A stretch of 64,000 nucleotides of DNA from G963676795 sp963677215 (GCA_963677215.1 OY781919.1:2108001-2172000); one strand, 5' to 3'. Shown: positions 52,890-61,980, counted from the stretch's first letter. Program-made: numbers and translations. The notes: generated by a model not told the origin, from the letters alone.

Positions 52890-53894
52890 TTAGGACTGTT
52901 TTTCCGCACCGCATGACTCACGGACGATCAGCCTGGTATTGAGCACAACTTCGCGGGTTGGCCGAGATGGATCCTGAATCCTCTTGACCAGTAGCCTGGT
53001 CGCTGTATCGCCTATTTCGTAGGTTGGTTGCTCGATGACCGTAACCGGCGGATCGGTCAGGCAGGCCCAGCGGGTTTCGTCGAAACTGGCAAAGGCAATT
53101 TCTGCCGGGATGGCGATCTGCGATTTTTTCAGAGCCTGCAGGACCCCCGCAGCAAGCAGGCTGTTGCTGGTGAAAATGGCGTCAGGCCGCTGCGGAAGTT
53201 GCAACAGCTCCATGGTGGCGGCAAACCCATCCCCCTCTTTGGGGTTGGCGAATTTGATCAGCTCCGGGAGTGGTTGGATCCCGTGTTCCTTGAGGGCCGA
53301 GATATAGCCCTCCTGGCGCTCGAGTCCGGTCGTGCTGCCGGCACCGAAGACGGCAGCGATGCGCCGGTGCCCCAGTGCTATTAGGTGACCGACCACGGTG
53401 GCTGCTGATTGCTGGTTGTCGGTCACGACATTGTCAAACTGCCTGCTTTTGATCCGGCGGTCAATGGCGACAATCGGCATATTCAGTGCCGTAATCGGGG
53501 AACAGTCCTGGGCCAGGCTGCGTGTCGGCGAAAGGATAACGCCAGCTGCATTCTCATCGTAAAGCAACTGCAGATACCTCATTTCCTTATCCGGGTTTTC
53601 ATCGGTGTTGCACAGGACAACGCTGTACCCTTCAGCCAGGGCGGCATCTTCAACAGCGCGGCTGACCTGTTGGAAAAAAGGGTTTTCTATGTCGGATACG
53701 ATCAGGCCAATGATGTTTGACCTGTTCGAACGCAGGGTTCGGGCGACCCGGTTTGGCCGGTAGCCAAGGGTCTGCACTGCCTCCATGACGCGTTTTCTGA
53801 CTTCGGGGCGAACATTCGGTTTGTTTGCCAGCGCGCGTGATACCGTGGCGGTCGACACTCCGGCGTATTCTGCGACATCTTTGATCTTGACCAT
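52890..53894 (-). CDS. LacI-family transcriptional regulator of the hexitol PTS operon
   Basis: 334 residues: helix-turn-helix (KIKDVAEYAGVSTATVSRALAN), hinge (NRVARTLRSNRSN) and periplasmic-binding-like effector domain (IIGLIVSDIENPFF). The ATG at 53894 follows AGGGA; a longer frame to 53921 has no better site. It is divergent from the PTS operon. Two near-identical sites (53973-53990, 54352-54369) are likely operators for autoregulation and for the operon. Inducer is probably a hexitol or its phosphate. Confidence 0.9.
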   Translation of the reverse strand: MVKIKDVAEYAGVSTATVSRALANKPNVRPEVRKRVMEAVQTLGYRPNRVARTLRSNRSNIIGLIVSDIENPFFQQVSRAVEDAALAEGYSVVLCNTDENPDKEMRYLQLLYDENAAGVILSPTRSLAQDCSPITALNMPIVAIDRRIKSRQFDNVVTDNQQSAATVVGHLIALGHRRIAAVFGAGSTTGLERQEGYISALKEHGIQPLPELIKFANPKEGDGFAATMELLQLPQRPDAIFTSNSLLAAGVLQALKKSQIAIPAEIAFASFDETRWACLTDPPVTVIEQPTYEIGDTATRLLVKRIQDPSRPTREVVLNTRLIVRESCGAEKQS

Positions 53895-53972
53895 AGTTAT
53901 TCCCTGGAGCTGATGGTTCACATCTGAGGGTTTCGAATGTCAGCAAGACTAAGGGTGGAAATACTCTGACAA

Positions 53973-53990
53973 TGTAATCGTTATCATGAT
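53973..53990. promoter_or_regulatory. LacI-type operator upstream of the regulator gene
   Basis: TGTAATCGTTATCATGAT, sharing 15 of 18 bases with the site at 54352-54369, with differences only in the centre (TGTAATCG-N3-TCATGAT). It is 79 bases upstream of the LacI gene. The roughly 360 bases between the two sites hold no gene and nothing else I can name. Confidence 0.65.
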
Positions 53991-54351
53991 TGCGGTCAAT
54001 TTGAATATGGATAAATTGGCTGATTGGCTGTCTCGCACGGACACATGCTAGAGCGAGATTTCAGTTTTTATATATGTGCCTATTCTGTGTAAATATTTGA
54101 AATATTGTACTTTAAGTTATTTTTTTCAGGAATGTTAACGATCCGTTCTGGTGGTGAAAGGCTCGGGTCAGGTTTTGTCTCAAGTTCTTTGCATTGAAAA
54201 AAGACTGACTGGAGATTGGCAGTAATGAGATAGGAATAAACCAGTGGTTTACAGGTTGAATCGACGTGATAATGGTAAGTTAAGGGTGGTTTTAGCCTCT
54301 CAGAAGAAGGCTGAACGGTTTTTTAATAAAATCCTTAGCTAAAAATCCTAT

Positions 54352-54369
54352 TGTAATCGATTTCATGAT
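54352..54369. promoter_or_regulatory. LacI-type operator at the hexitol PTS promoter
   Basis: TGTAATCGATTTCATGAT, pairing with the site at 53973. It ends 9 bases before a TATAAT box, where a bound repressor would occlude the -35 region. The 379-bp distance between operators would allow DNA looping. Confidence 0.7.
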
Positions 54370-54378
54370 CAGGCATGG

Positions 54379-54384
54379 TATAAT
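54379..54384 (+). promoter_or_regulatory. -10 box of the hexitol PTS operon
   Basis: A consensus TATAAT; transcription would start near 54391. No good -35 lies at 17 bases (ATCGAT there), so expression may be weak or need an activator. Confidence 0.5.
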
Positions 54385-54398
54385 TATAAAAATTCGTG

Positions 54399-54549
54399 AC
54401 CAGACCTTAGCCCCTTGCAAGGAGGATGGCTGGAGAGTCACCGAAGACGTACAGACAGAGATCTATCTCTGATTAATGGGACCATAAAAAATGTAACTCC
54501 CGGGAAGGGTAGTCGAGAGTTTCCTAACAACGAAGTCAGGAGGTCTGGT
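54399..54549 (+). promoter_or_regulatory. Structured mRNA leader closed by a helix over the Shine-Dalgarno
   Basis: ACCAGACCT (54399-54407) is the exact complement of AGGTCTGGT (54541-54549), which overlaps the AGGAGG ribosome site (54538-54543) and ends one base before the EIICB start. The helix closes a 151-base domain with an internal hairpin (CAGAGAT/ATCTCTG near 54460-54473) and pieces such as CCTTGCAAGG. Such a closed domain that masks a ribosome site resembles a riboswitch or protein-controlled leader. I do not recognise its class. Confidence 0.55.
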
Positions 54550-54550
54550 T

Positions 54551-55936
54551 ATGTCCGGAAAATCGTTAGCGCTTAAGTTGGGTGTCCAGTCGTTTGGCCG
54601 TTATTTAAGCGGAATGGTCATGCCCAACATCGGCGCGTTCATCGCCTGGGGATTGATTACGGCCTTTTTCATACCGACCGGCTGGGTGCCGAGTGAAAAA
54701 CTGGCGTCGCTTGTCGGGCCGATGATCATCTACCTGTTGCCACTGCTGATCGGTTACACCGGTGGTAAGATCGTCGCCGGAGACCGGGGTGCGGTCGCGG
54801 GGGCCATCACCACCATGGGTGTCGTCGTCGGCAGCGATATTCCGATGTTCCTGGGCGCCATGATCGCCGGTCCTCTGGGCGGCCTGGCCATCAGAAGTTT
54901 TGACCGCAAGGTGCATGGCAAGATCAAGCCTGGTTTTGAGATGCTGGTCAACAACTTCTCGCTCGGCATCATCTCCATGATCGTCGCCCTGATTGCCTAC
55001 ATCATCATCGGCCCGGTTGTCTCCTATATCACCAAGGCCCTGGCCTCAGGGGTTGGCTGGATCGTTGAGATGCACCTGCTGCCGCTGGTATCTATCATTG
55101 TCGAGCCGGCCAAGATTCTGTTTCTGAACAATGCGATTAATCACGGTGTTTTCACTCCTCTAGGGGCGGAACAGGCCGCCAAGGTCGGTTCTTCCATCTA
55201 CTACCTGATCGAAACCAACCCTGGCCCTGGTATGGGCGTTTTGCTCGCCTATATGATCTTTGGCAAAGGCGCTGCGCAGAAATCATCCTTTGGCGCCGCG
55301 ATCATCCACTTTCTGGGCGGTATCCATGAGATATATTTTCCGTACGTCCTGATGAAGCCGAAACTGATCGCTGCTGTCATCGTTGGCGGCATGGTCGGTG
55401 TTGGCTTCAATATGGTGACCGGCAATGCCCTGGTCGGCCCGCCGTCTCCTGGTTCCGTGTTTGCGTTGACCATCATGTCGACCAAGGGGATGGGGATACT
55501 GCTGACCTGGTGTTCGATCATTCTGTCTGCCGCGGTTTCCTTTGCTATCGGAGCGTTCATCGTCCGACGTGATGCTTCGGAAGCTGATGACATCGATGCC
55601 GCCAAGGCATCCGTCGCCGCCAGTAAGGCTGAGGCCAAAGGGCAGACAGCTCCTGTATCCGGGAAGGATGTTCGTCTGATCGTAGTTGCCTGTGACGCAG
55701 GCATGGGCTCTTCGGCCATGGGTGCATCGGTGCTGCGTGGCAAGATTCAGAAAGCCGGTCTGGATATCGAAGTCAAGAACCAGGCGATCAACGACCTGGT
55801 CGACGCCGATATCGTTATTACCCAGAATGAACTGACTGCTCGTGCCAGCAAGAAGTTGCCAAGCGCCCAGCACTTGAGCATCGACAACTTCATGGATGCG
55901 GATTTCTACGACAAGCTAGTTGAAAAACTGGTTTAG
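54551..55936 (+). CDS. mtlA: Mannitol-type PTS EIICB component
   Basis: 461 residues: an EIIC membrane domain (about 1-340; QSFGRYLSGMVMPNIGAFIAWGL, FLNNAINHGVFTPLG, FLGGIHEIYFPYVLM) and an EIIB domain (about 373-461) with the phospho-Cys near residue 381 in VVACDAGMGSSAMGAS. Unlike E. coli MtlA it ends after EIIB; the EIIA domain is on the next gene. It imports and phosphorylates mannitol or a similar hexitol. GTCAGGAGG precedes the ATG. Substrate is inferred from family. Confidence 0.92.
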   Translation: MSGKSLALKLGVQSFGRYLSGMVMPNIGAFIAWGLITAFFIPTGWVPSEKLASLVGPMIIYLLPLLIGYTGGKIVAGDRGAVAGAITTMGVVVGSDIPMFLGAMIAGPLGGLAIRSFDRKVHGKIKPGFEMLVNNFSLGIISMIVALIAYIIIGPVVSYITKALASGVGWIVEMHLLPLVSIIVEPAKILFLNNAINHGVFTPLGAEQAAKVGSSIYYLIETNPGPGMGVLLAYMIFGKGAAQKSSFGAAIIHFLGGIHEIYFPYVLMKPKLIAAVIVGGMVGVGFNMVTGNALVGPPSPGSVFALTIMSTKGMGILLTWCSIILSAAVSFAIGAFIVRRDASEADDIDAAKASVAASKAEAKGQTAPVSGKDVRLIVVACDAGMGSSAMGASVLRGKIQKAGLDIEVKNQAINDLVDADIVITQNELTARASKKLPSAQHLSIDNFMDADFYDKLVEKLV

Positions 55937-56038
55937 GAACCTGTCTTAACCGGACTGATTGTGTTTGCCGCCATGGTGGGATGACCATCATGACAGTAAA
56001 CAAATTGCAGGGCGCTTCACTTTAAAAAGGAATCAATT

Positions 56039-58669
56039 ATGTCTTTTTTTAAAAAAATGCTCGGTGGTCAAAAACAATCTGAGCCTGGCGGACAACCTGA
56101 CGCTGCAAAGACCAATCCTCAGGCACCAATTACGGAGGAAAATCCCGCTGCCGTGGAAGAGACCCTGACGATCAGTTCACAGCAGATCATTCTGCAGGCT
56201 CAGGTTACGACCAAGGAAGAAACCCTGGCCCTGATTGCCCGGGAGATGTCCTCCCTTGGCCTCGTCAGTGGCGACTACCTGGGACCGTTGACGACGCGTG
56301 AGGAAAACGTCAGCACCTATCTGATCAATGGGGTTGCCATCCCCCACGGTACCAACGAAGCCAAGGACCAGGTGGTCAAGACCGGTGTCAGTATCGTCCA
56401 GGTTCCCCAGGGGATCACCTGGAACGCCAAAGGCGATGTCGCCAGGCTGATTGTCGGCATCGCCGCCAAGGGGACCGCTCATCTGAACATGCTCCAACGC
56501 CTGACCGAGGTGGTCATGGATGCAGAGCTGGCTGAGCAGCTGGCTACCACGACGGATAAAGCAGATATCCTGCGTGCGCTCAATGCGACACAACAGGCGG
56601 AAACAGAGCAACTGGAAGATTATGCCCTGACGGCAGAGGCGACTGTCGCCGATACCCAGGGGATGCACGCCCGTCCCGCCAGTTTGCTGGCAGAAAAGGC
56701 TGCGACCTTTTCAGGGACCAACATCCGTATTCGCAATGATAAGAAGACAGCGAATGCCAAGTCGATGGCTGCACTGTTGACCATGGGCGCAAGCTTGGGC
56801 GATGTTCTTACGATTTCCGCCGAAGGTCCGGACGCCGGGCAGGCTGTCGAGATTCTGGTGGAAATGATCAACCAGGGGCTCGACTCTGAGGACGCCCAGC
56901 AAAATGCGACCTACAAACCGCTGACTGTCCTTTCCGAGCTGCCCGTTATCGGCTGCCGCGCCGCTCTGAAGGGCTCTGCCGCCTCGCCTGGGATCACCAT
57001 GGCTCCGGCATTTCGCCTGCATGCAGGGAAAATGCACTATGACGAGAACAGTCAGGACCCTGCGGAGGAAAGCAAGCTGTTCCGCACCGCTCTGGATGAA
57101 GCCGACCATCAGCTGGACGAACTGGTCGCCGACCTGCAGAGCAAAGCGCCGAATGAAGCGGCCATCCTCCATGCCCAGAAACAGCTGCTGAATGATGAAC
57201 AGATCCTCTCCGACAGCAAGGATCTGATTGCTGCCGGCAAGACTGCGGCCTGGGCCTTCCATCAGGCGACCGAAACCCAGATCGAAGCGCTCAAAACAGT
57301 GGAAAACGAGCGCCTGCGGGCACGGATCGCTGATCTGTACGATGTCCGCGACCGGGTCCTGGCGCTGATGGTTCCGGTCGCATCTGCTGTCGAATATCCG
57401 ACAACTGATTTTATCCTGATGACCAAGGATCTGACCCCGTCACAGACGGCTGGCCTCCACGGCCTTAAGGTTCGCGGTATCTGTACCGAGCTGGGAGGCC
57501 CCAACAGCCATATGGCCATTTTGGCCCGCGCCCTCGGCATTCCGGCCGTCGTCGGTCTGGGCGACGGGGCGCTCGATGGCATAGACGGGGGAGAGCTGGT
57601 CGTCGTCGATCCGCAGGCCTCGTCTGTTTACATCGATCCCGATGAGGAAACCCAGGCAAACGCTCATAAATGGATTGAGCAGTGGCAGCAGATCTGCCAG
57701 ATGGAGGATGCTCAGAAACATGAGCCTGCTGAAACCCTCGATGGCCACCATGTAGATGTTGTCTGTAATATCGCCAAGCCGGAAGATGCCAGGAAGGTGC
57801 TGGAACACGGCGGCGAAGGGGTCGGTCTGCTGAGAACCGAGTTCCTGTTCGAGGCTTCAGCATCGGAACCTACGGTTGAAGAGCAGTTCGAAAACCTCAG
57901 GGAGATTGCCGCTGAGCTCGGCAGCCGCCAGCTGATCGTGCGGACTGCCGATATCGGTGGAGACAAGCCGGTCTCCTGGATGCATATCCCTCACGAAGAC
58001 AACCCCTTCCTGGGGATGCGTGGCATTCGCCTTTCCTTCAAGTATGAAGATATGTTCCGGCGCCAGCTGGAGGCCATCTATAAAACAGCCAAATGGCAGG
58101 TGGCGGAGATCGGTGAAACCGGAATTCACATCATGTTTCCGATGATCGGCCGGGTAGCGGAATGGAACAAGGCGCGGGATATCGCTGAAGAGGTGCGTCA
58201 GCAGATCGAAGCGCCGAAGGTGCCGCTCGGGATCATGATTGAAATACCGTCGGCGGTCATGGTTGCCGATCACCTGGCCAAAGAGGTCGATTTCTTCTCC
58301 ATCGGTTCAAACGACCTGACCCAGTACACCCTGGCCATCGATCGCCTGCACCCGGAGTTGTGCTGCGAAGACGATAGCTATCACCCGGCCTTGTTGAAAC
58401 TGACCGAGATTGCGGTCAAAGCGGCCCAGGCTAACGGCAAGTGGGTCGGGGTCTGCGGCAACGCCGCCGCCAACCCGAATCTGGCAACATTGCTGGTCGG
58501 CCTCGGGGTCACTGAGCTGTCGGTCAGCCCGGCCAATGTGGCGGCGGTCAAGAACATCATCCGTGCCGTCAAATACGCGAAGCTGAAGGAAAAAGCCAAC
58601 AAGGCCTTACAACTTGGAACCTCCAAGGCGATAATGGAGTTGTACAGGGTTAACGACGATCTACTCTAG
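56039..58669 (+). CDS. PTS fusion EIIA(Mtl)-HPr-EI
   Basis: 876 residues in three parts. EIIA (about 40-185) has the phospho-His103 in VAIPHGTNEAK. HPr (about 200-285) has His210 in GMHARPASLL and the regulatory-Ser region KSMAALLTMG. EI (about 310-870) has phospho-His491 in GGPNSHMAILARALGIP, the PEP-binding motifs GVGLLRTEFLFE and GSNDLTQYTLAIDR and the catalytic Cys near 806 in GVCGNAAANPN (GN in place of the usual GE). With EIICB this gives the whole PEP-to-sugar relay on two proteins. It is 102 bases after mtlA. Confidence 0.93.
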   Translation: MSFFKKMLGGQKQSEPGGQPDAAKTNPQAPITEENPAAVEETLTISSQQIILQAQVTTKEETLALIAREMSSLGLVSGDYLGPLTTREENVSTYLINGVAIPHGTNEAKDQVVKTGVSIVQVPQGITWNAKGDVARLIVGIAAKGTAHLNMLQRLTEVVMDAELAEQLATTTDKADILRALNATQQAETEQLEDYALTAEATVADTQGMHARPASLLAEKAATFSGTNIRIRNDKKTANAKSMAALLTMGASLGDVLTISAEGPDAGQAVEILVEMINQGLDSEDAQQNATYKPLTVLSELPVIGCRAALKGSAASPGITMAPAFRLHAGKMHYDENSQDPAEESKLFRTALDEADHQLDELVADLQSKAPNEAAILHAQKQLLNDEQILSDSKDLIAAGKTAAWAFHQATETQIEALKTVENERLRARIADLYDVRDRVLALMVPVASAVEYPTTDFILMTKDLTPSQTAGLHGLKVRGICTELGGPNSHMAILARALGIPAVVGLGDGALDGIDGGELVVVDPQASSVYIDPDEETQANAHKWIEQWQQICQMEDAQKHEPAETLDGHHVDVVCNIAKPEDARKVLEHGGEGVGLLRTEFLFEASASEPTVEEQFENLREIAAELGSRQLIVRTADIGGDKPVSWMHIPHEDNPFLGMRGIRLSFKYEDMFRRQLEAIYKTAKWQVAEIGETGIHIMFPMIGRVAEWNKARDIAEEVRQQIEAPKVPLGIMIEIPSAVMVADHLAKEVDFFSIGSNDLTQYTLAIDRLHPELCCEDDSYHPALLKLTEIAVKAAQANGKWVGVCGNAAANPNLATLLVGLGVTELSVSPANVAAVKNIIRAVKYAKLKEKANKALQLGTSKAIMELYRVNDDLL

Positions 58670-58698
58670 TGTTCAGTTTAGAGAGTTAGGAGCTTAAG

Positions 58699-60435
58699 AT
58701 GGCATCAAAATACGAAAATTATCATGCAGCCTGTTTTGCGCTGCCCGAGAAAACCTGGGCCTGGAATATGTATGGCGCCGGTGAAGAAAGTATCGGCAGA
58801 AACGATCTGCCCGAACAATTTCCGATTCCGAAGCCGGCCGCCAACCAGATGCTGGTGAGAATCGACAGCGTTGGCCTCTGTTTTTCCGACACCAAGGTGA
58901 TCCGCATGGGCGGAGCACATCCCAAACTCTACAACCGCGACCTCTCAAAGGAACCGACGCGGATCGGCCATGAGGCCTGCCTGACCGTCGTCGAGGTCGG
59001 CGAAGAGCTAAAAGGCAAGTATCATCCTGGACAGCGCCTGGCTGTCCAGCCCGATATCTACCAGGATGGCAAGAGTACCGCCTACGGTTACACCATCCCC
59101 GGTGCGCTGATCCAGTATCATTTGATTGGTCCTGAGGTTCTGGTCAGCGATGAAGGGGCCTGTCTGCTGCCGGTCGGTGACAACATGGGCTATGCCGAGT
59201 CCTCCCTGCTCGAGCCCTGGGGCTGTGTTCTGGCCGCCTATACCCAGCGCCGCCGACTGACTCCGAAAGAGGGTGGCGTCATGTGGATCATCGGCCGTCC
59301 GGGCGAAGAGGCGGACTACAGCTTCTCAGCCGGTCTGCAAGCCCCGGCGACCATCGTCCTGAGCGACGTCCCGGCCTCCGTGGTGAAGCTGGTTGAACAG
59401 ACCTCGGCCAAGGTGGTTGTCCAAAACGGAGTCACCCCGGCACAGGTTGCCGATTTTGCCGCCGGGCAGACCGCCGGGGTCGGCTTTGACGATATCGTCA
59501 TGCTCGATCCGCGTAGCGCCGAGATGGTCAGCAGCGTGGCCCGACAGATCGCCCGGCGCGGAACCCTGAATCTGGTTGGTACAATCCCGCTCGACGGCCT
59601 GGTCGATGCCGATGTCGGTCGCCTGCACTACGACTACATCGCCTTTATTGGCTGCCAGGGGCCGGATATTGCCGCTGCCTATGGTGAAGAGCGCAACCGC
59701 TGCGAACTTGCATCAGGCGGCACAGCCGTGTTTGTCGGGGCTGGTGGCCCAATGGGGCAGATGCATGTCCAACGGGCCATCGAACTGCCTAACGGGCCGA
59801 GCAAGATCATCGCCACCGAAGTCAGCGATCAGCGTCTCAAGGCTTTGCACGACCGCTTTGCCCCGCTGGCAGCCGACAACAACTGCGAGCTGTTCATCTT
59901 CAACCCGCAGACCAACGAGCAGTCCCTTTACGGCTTTGTCATGAACCTGACCGATCAGCAGGGGGCCGAGGATGTGGTCGTCAGTGTTCCCATTGCCCAG
60001 GTCATGGCCGAGGCCAACACCTTCATGAACCCCAACGGCATGCTGGTTTTCTTTGCAGGAGTTCCTAACGGTACCATGGCGCCGCTCAACCTGAGCACCG
60101 TCTATACCCACAATGCCCAGTTCACCGGCACCTCCGGACTGACCATGGATGATCAGACCCTGGTTCTCGATCAGGTCTCTGCCGGAACCCTGTCGCCGGG
60201 GCGCAGTGTCGGAGCAATCTGCGGCATGAAGGATGCCAAGAAGGGTATTCGTGCCGTCATTGAAGGCACCTATTCCGGCAAGATCATCGTCTTCCCGCAG
60301 TTTCACGATCTGCCGCTGCTCGGGCTCGACGAGCTGCGCGAAAAACTTCCCGAGGTCGGTGCGAAGCTCGATTCCAACAACATGTGGACCATTGCCGCGG
60401 AACAAGCCCTCTTTGAAAAATACTGGGATGGCTGA
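58699..60435 (+). CDS. Long zinc-type dehydrogenase of the hexitol operon
   Basis: 578 residues, far longer than usual MDR alcohol dehydrogenases (about 350). An N-terminal GroES-like domain has zinc-site residues (GLCFSDTKVIRMGG, IGHEACLTVVEVG) and ESSLLEPWGCVLAAY. It is followed by two possible nucleotide-binding-like regions: a poor one (GGVMWIIGRPGEEADYSFSA) and a good one (GGTAVFVGAGGPMGQMHVQRA). The structural zinc Cys cluster is absent. From its place between the PTS and a PfkB kinase I infer it oxidises the hexitol phosphate to a ketohexose phosphate (sorbose-1-P reductase-like or mannitol-1-P dehydrogenase role). GGAG precedes the ATG. Confidence 0.8.
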   Translation: MASKYENYHAACFALPEKTWAWNMYGAGEESIGRNDLPEQFPIPKPAANQMLVRIDSVGLCFSDTKVIRMGGAHPKLYNRDLSKEPTRIGHEACLTVVEVGEELKGKYHPGQRLAVQPDIYQDGKSTAYGYTIPGALIQYHLIGPEVLVSDEGACLLPVGDNMGYAESSLLEPWGCVLAAYTQRRRLTPKEGGVMWIIGRPGEEADYSFSAGLQAPATIVLSDVPASVVKLVEQTSAKVVVQNGVTPAQVADFAAGQTAGVGFDDIVMLDPRSAEMVSSVARQIARRGTLNLVGTIPLDGLVDADVGRLHYDYIAFIGCQGPDIAAAYGEERNRCELASGGTAVFVGAGGPMGQMHVQRAIELPNGPSKIIATEVSDQRLKALHDRFAPLAADNNCELFIFNPQTNEQSLYGFVMNLTDQQGAEDVVVSVPIAQVMAEANTFMNPNGMLVFFAGVPNGTMAPLNLSTVYTHNAQFTGTSGLTMDDQTLVLDQVSAGTLSPGRSVGAICGMKDAKKGIRAVIEGTYSGKIIVFPQFHDLPLLGLDELREKLPEVGAKLDSNNMWTIAAEQALFEKYWDG

Positions 60436-60437
60436 TT

Positions 60438-61367
60438 ATGATTTTTACACTGACGCTCAATCCGGCTGTCGACCGTGAACTGACCGTCGACGACATCGTT
60501 TTTGATACCGTACTGCGGGCAAGCCACTGGCAGGTCGATTGCGGTGGCAAAGGGTTCAACGTCGCACGCATGCTCAAATCGCTGGGGGTGCAGAGTATCG
60601 CCCTCGGCTTCGCTGCGGGGAAGGCGGGAGAGCTTCTCGACGAGAAATTACAGGCTCTCGGCATTGCGACCGACTTCATCTGGATCGAGGGTGAGACGCG
60701 GACCAATGTCAGTATCGTCACCCCGGGCGGCGAACATTATCTCAAGGTCAACGAACCGGGACCGACAATTTCAGCTAAAGATATCATCAAGCTGGTCGAA
60801 AAAGTCCGCACACTAGCCAAATCCGGTGACTGGTGGGTGTTGGCCGGCAGCCTTCCGCCGGGAGTTCCAGTGACCATTTATGCTGAATTGACGGGGATCA
60901 TTCAGGCCTCTGGAGGGAACGTGTTCCTCGATACCAGCGATGAGGCCTTGCGTAAAAGTTGTTTAGCCAACCCCTTGCTGGTCAAGCCGAATGCAGAAGA
61001 AGCTCACGCACTGACCGGCTTGCCAGTTACTTCACCGCAGGAGATCGCCGCTGCCGCTGCGGCGATCCAAAAGCAGGGCCCGGCCAATGTCATCATCTCG
61101 CTGGGGAAAGAGGGGGCGCTGTTGACCACCGCAGACTCTGCCTGGCTGGCAGCCAGCCCGTCGATCGTTGAGCGTAACCCGATCGGTGCCGGTGATTCCA
61201 TGGTCGGCGGAGTTGTCTGGGGCTTAAGTGAAGGGCAGGATCTGCCTGAGGCGCTGCGCCGAGGGATTGCCTGCGGGGCGGCCACGGCCAGCCAGAGCGG
61301 CACAACCGTCGGCACGCGTGCGCAGGTTGACGAATTGCTGGCGCAGGTCAAGTTGACGCAGCTCTAA
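60438..61367 (+). CDS. PfkB-family sugar-phosphate kinase (1-phosphofructokinase/LacC type)
   Basis: 309 residues with the LacC/FruK fold: MIFTLTLNPAVDRELTVDD at the start, GGKGFNVARMLKSLG in the substrate site and the catalytic NPIGAGDSMVGG near the end. It adds a phosphate to fructose-1-P, or to fructose-6-P or tagatose-6-P as LacC and PfkB do, giving a bisphosphate for glycolysis. It starts 2 bases after the dehydrogenase stop, so it is coupled to it. If the PTS makes mannitol-1-P and the dehydrogenase gives fructose-6-P, this enzyme would act as a 6-phosphofructokinase (inference). Confidence 0.88.
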   Translation: MIFTLTLNPAVDRELTVDDIVFDTVLRASHWQVDCGGKGFNVARMLKSLGVQSIALGFAAGKAGELLDEKLQALGIATDFIWIEGETRTNVSIVTPGGEHYLKVNEPGPTISAKDIIKLVEKVRTLAKSGDWWVLAGSLPPGVPVTIYAELTGIIQASGGNVFLDTSDEALRKSCLANPLLVKPNAEEAHALTGLPVTSPQEIAAAAAAIQKQGPANVIISLGKEGALLTTADSAWLAASPSIVERNPIGAGDSMVGGVVWGLSEGQDLPEALRRGIACGAATASQSGTTVGTRAQVDELLAQVKLTQL

Positions 61368-61507
61368 CAGGGTGTTGAAAACGTTTTCGAGGGAGCAAGT
61401 GCAAGGCGAAAATTTCCGAAAAAGCGCAGTTTACACCAGTAAAAGAGCATTTTGAGGCAATTTTTAACGCCGCAATTGCAGCGCAGATAGTTCTTCAACA
61501 GCCTGCT
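61366..61507. repeat. Dispersed repeat with inverted ends (about 140 bp)
   Basis: Inverted ends CAGGGTGTTGAA (61368-61379) and TTCAACAGCCTG (61494-61505), one mismatch, flank a non-coding body with the phrases GGAGCAAGTGCAAGGCG, CCGAAAAAGCGCAG and AACGCCGCAATTGC. From memory, close copies are scattered in genomes of Geobacter relatives; I could not check. It starts at the stop of the PfkB gene. Confidence 0.6.
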
Positions 61508-61536
61508 AAAGCAATTCCGCAGATTCCGATTAATAG

Positions 61537-61576
61537 AAAAGAGCCAGTCGACCTCGATCGGTCGACTGGCTCTTTT
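61537..61576. terminator. Bidirectional terminator
   Basis: A perfect 16-bp stem (AAAAGAGCCAGTCGAC, 61537-61552, with its complement at 61561-61576) and an 8-base loop. A residues on one side and T residues on the other make it work for both the PTS operon and the minus-strand gene at 61657. Confidence 0.9.
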
Positions 61577-61656
61577 GTTCTCTGGATAGTCTGTTACTGC
61601 TCGGTTCCGGATACCTGTCTGGAAAGACCGAGCGGTGCAGAATTCGATCAGTTGGG

Positions 61657-61980
61657 TTAAATTGCGTTGAGGTTGGCCAGTTTCTCATGGTACTCAGCGG
61701 TGACCGTCTGCACCTTCTGATCGTACTTGATCTCGGCCTCTTGCAGTTTGGCTGCCTTGCCTTCCCGTTGCGCCTCCTTGATGTCATCCTGATAGTCAGC
61801 AAGAGCATCTTCCAGGTCTTCCTGGTACTCTTCTTTCGATTCGGCCAGTTCCTGTTCTCTTGCACAGACCGCGCGTTTACAGCCTGTTAAAGACATGCAA
61901 TCGACCGCCGCAAAGGCCGAAGAGCTAAGCTGGGCCAACAGCAGTGCTGAGCCGATCAGAGCGACAGGTTTGACGAACAT
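61657..61980 (-). CDS. Secreted small coiled-coil protein, function unknown
   Basis: About 107 residues from the ATG at 61980 (ATG at 61998 is an alternative). A signal peptide (VKPVALIGSALLLAQLSSSAFA) is followed by a short Cys-containing segment (VDCMSLTGCKRAVCAREQEL, three Cys) and a charged helical coiled coil rich in Glu, Lys, Ala and Gln (about 55-105). I do not recognise a family. It has its own terminator. Likely periplasmic. Confidence 0.65.
   Translation of the reverse strand: MFVKPVALIGSALLLAQLSSSAFAAVDCMSLTGCKRAVCAREQELAESKEEYQEDLEDALADYQDDIKEAQREGKAAKLQEAEIKYDQKVQTVTAEYHEKLANLNAI

Noticed and set aside
54421..54450. Glycine riboswitch in the EIICB leader (GGAGAG and CACCGAAG present)
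   Set aside because: The two core pieces are almost adjacent with no hairpin between, and the downstream CTCTCAGG-type box is missing; the gene is not glycine-related.
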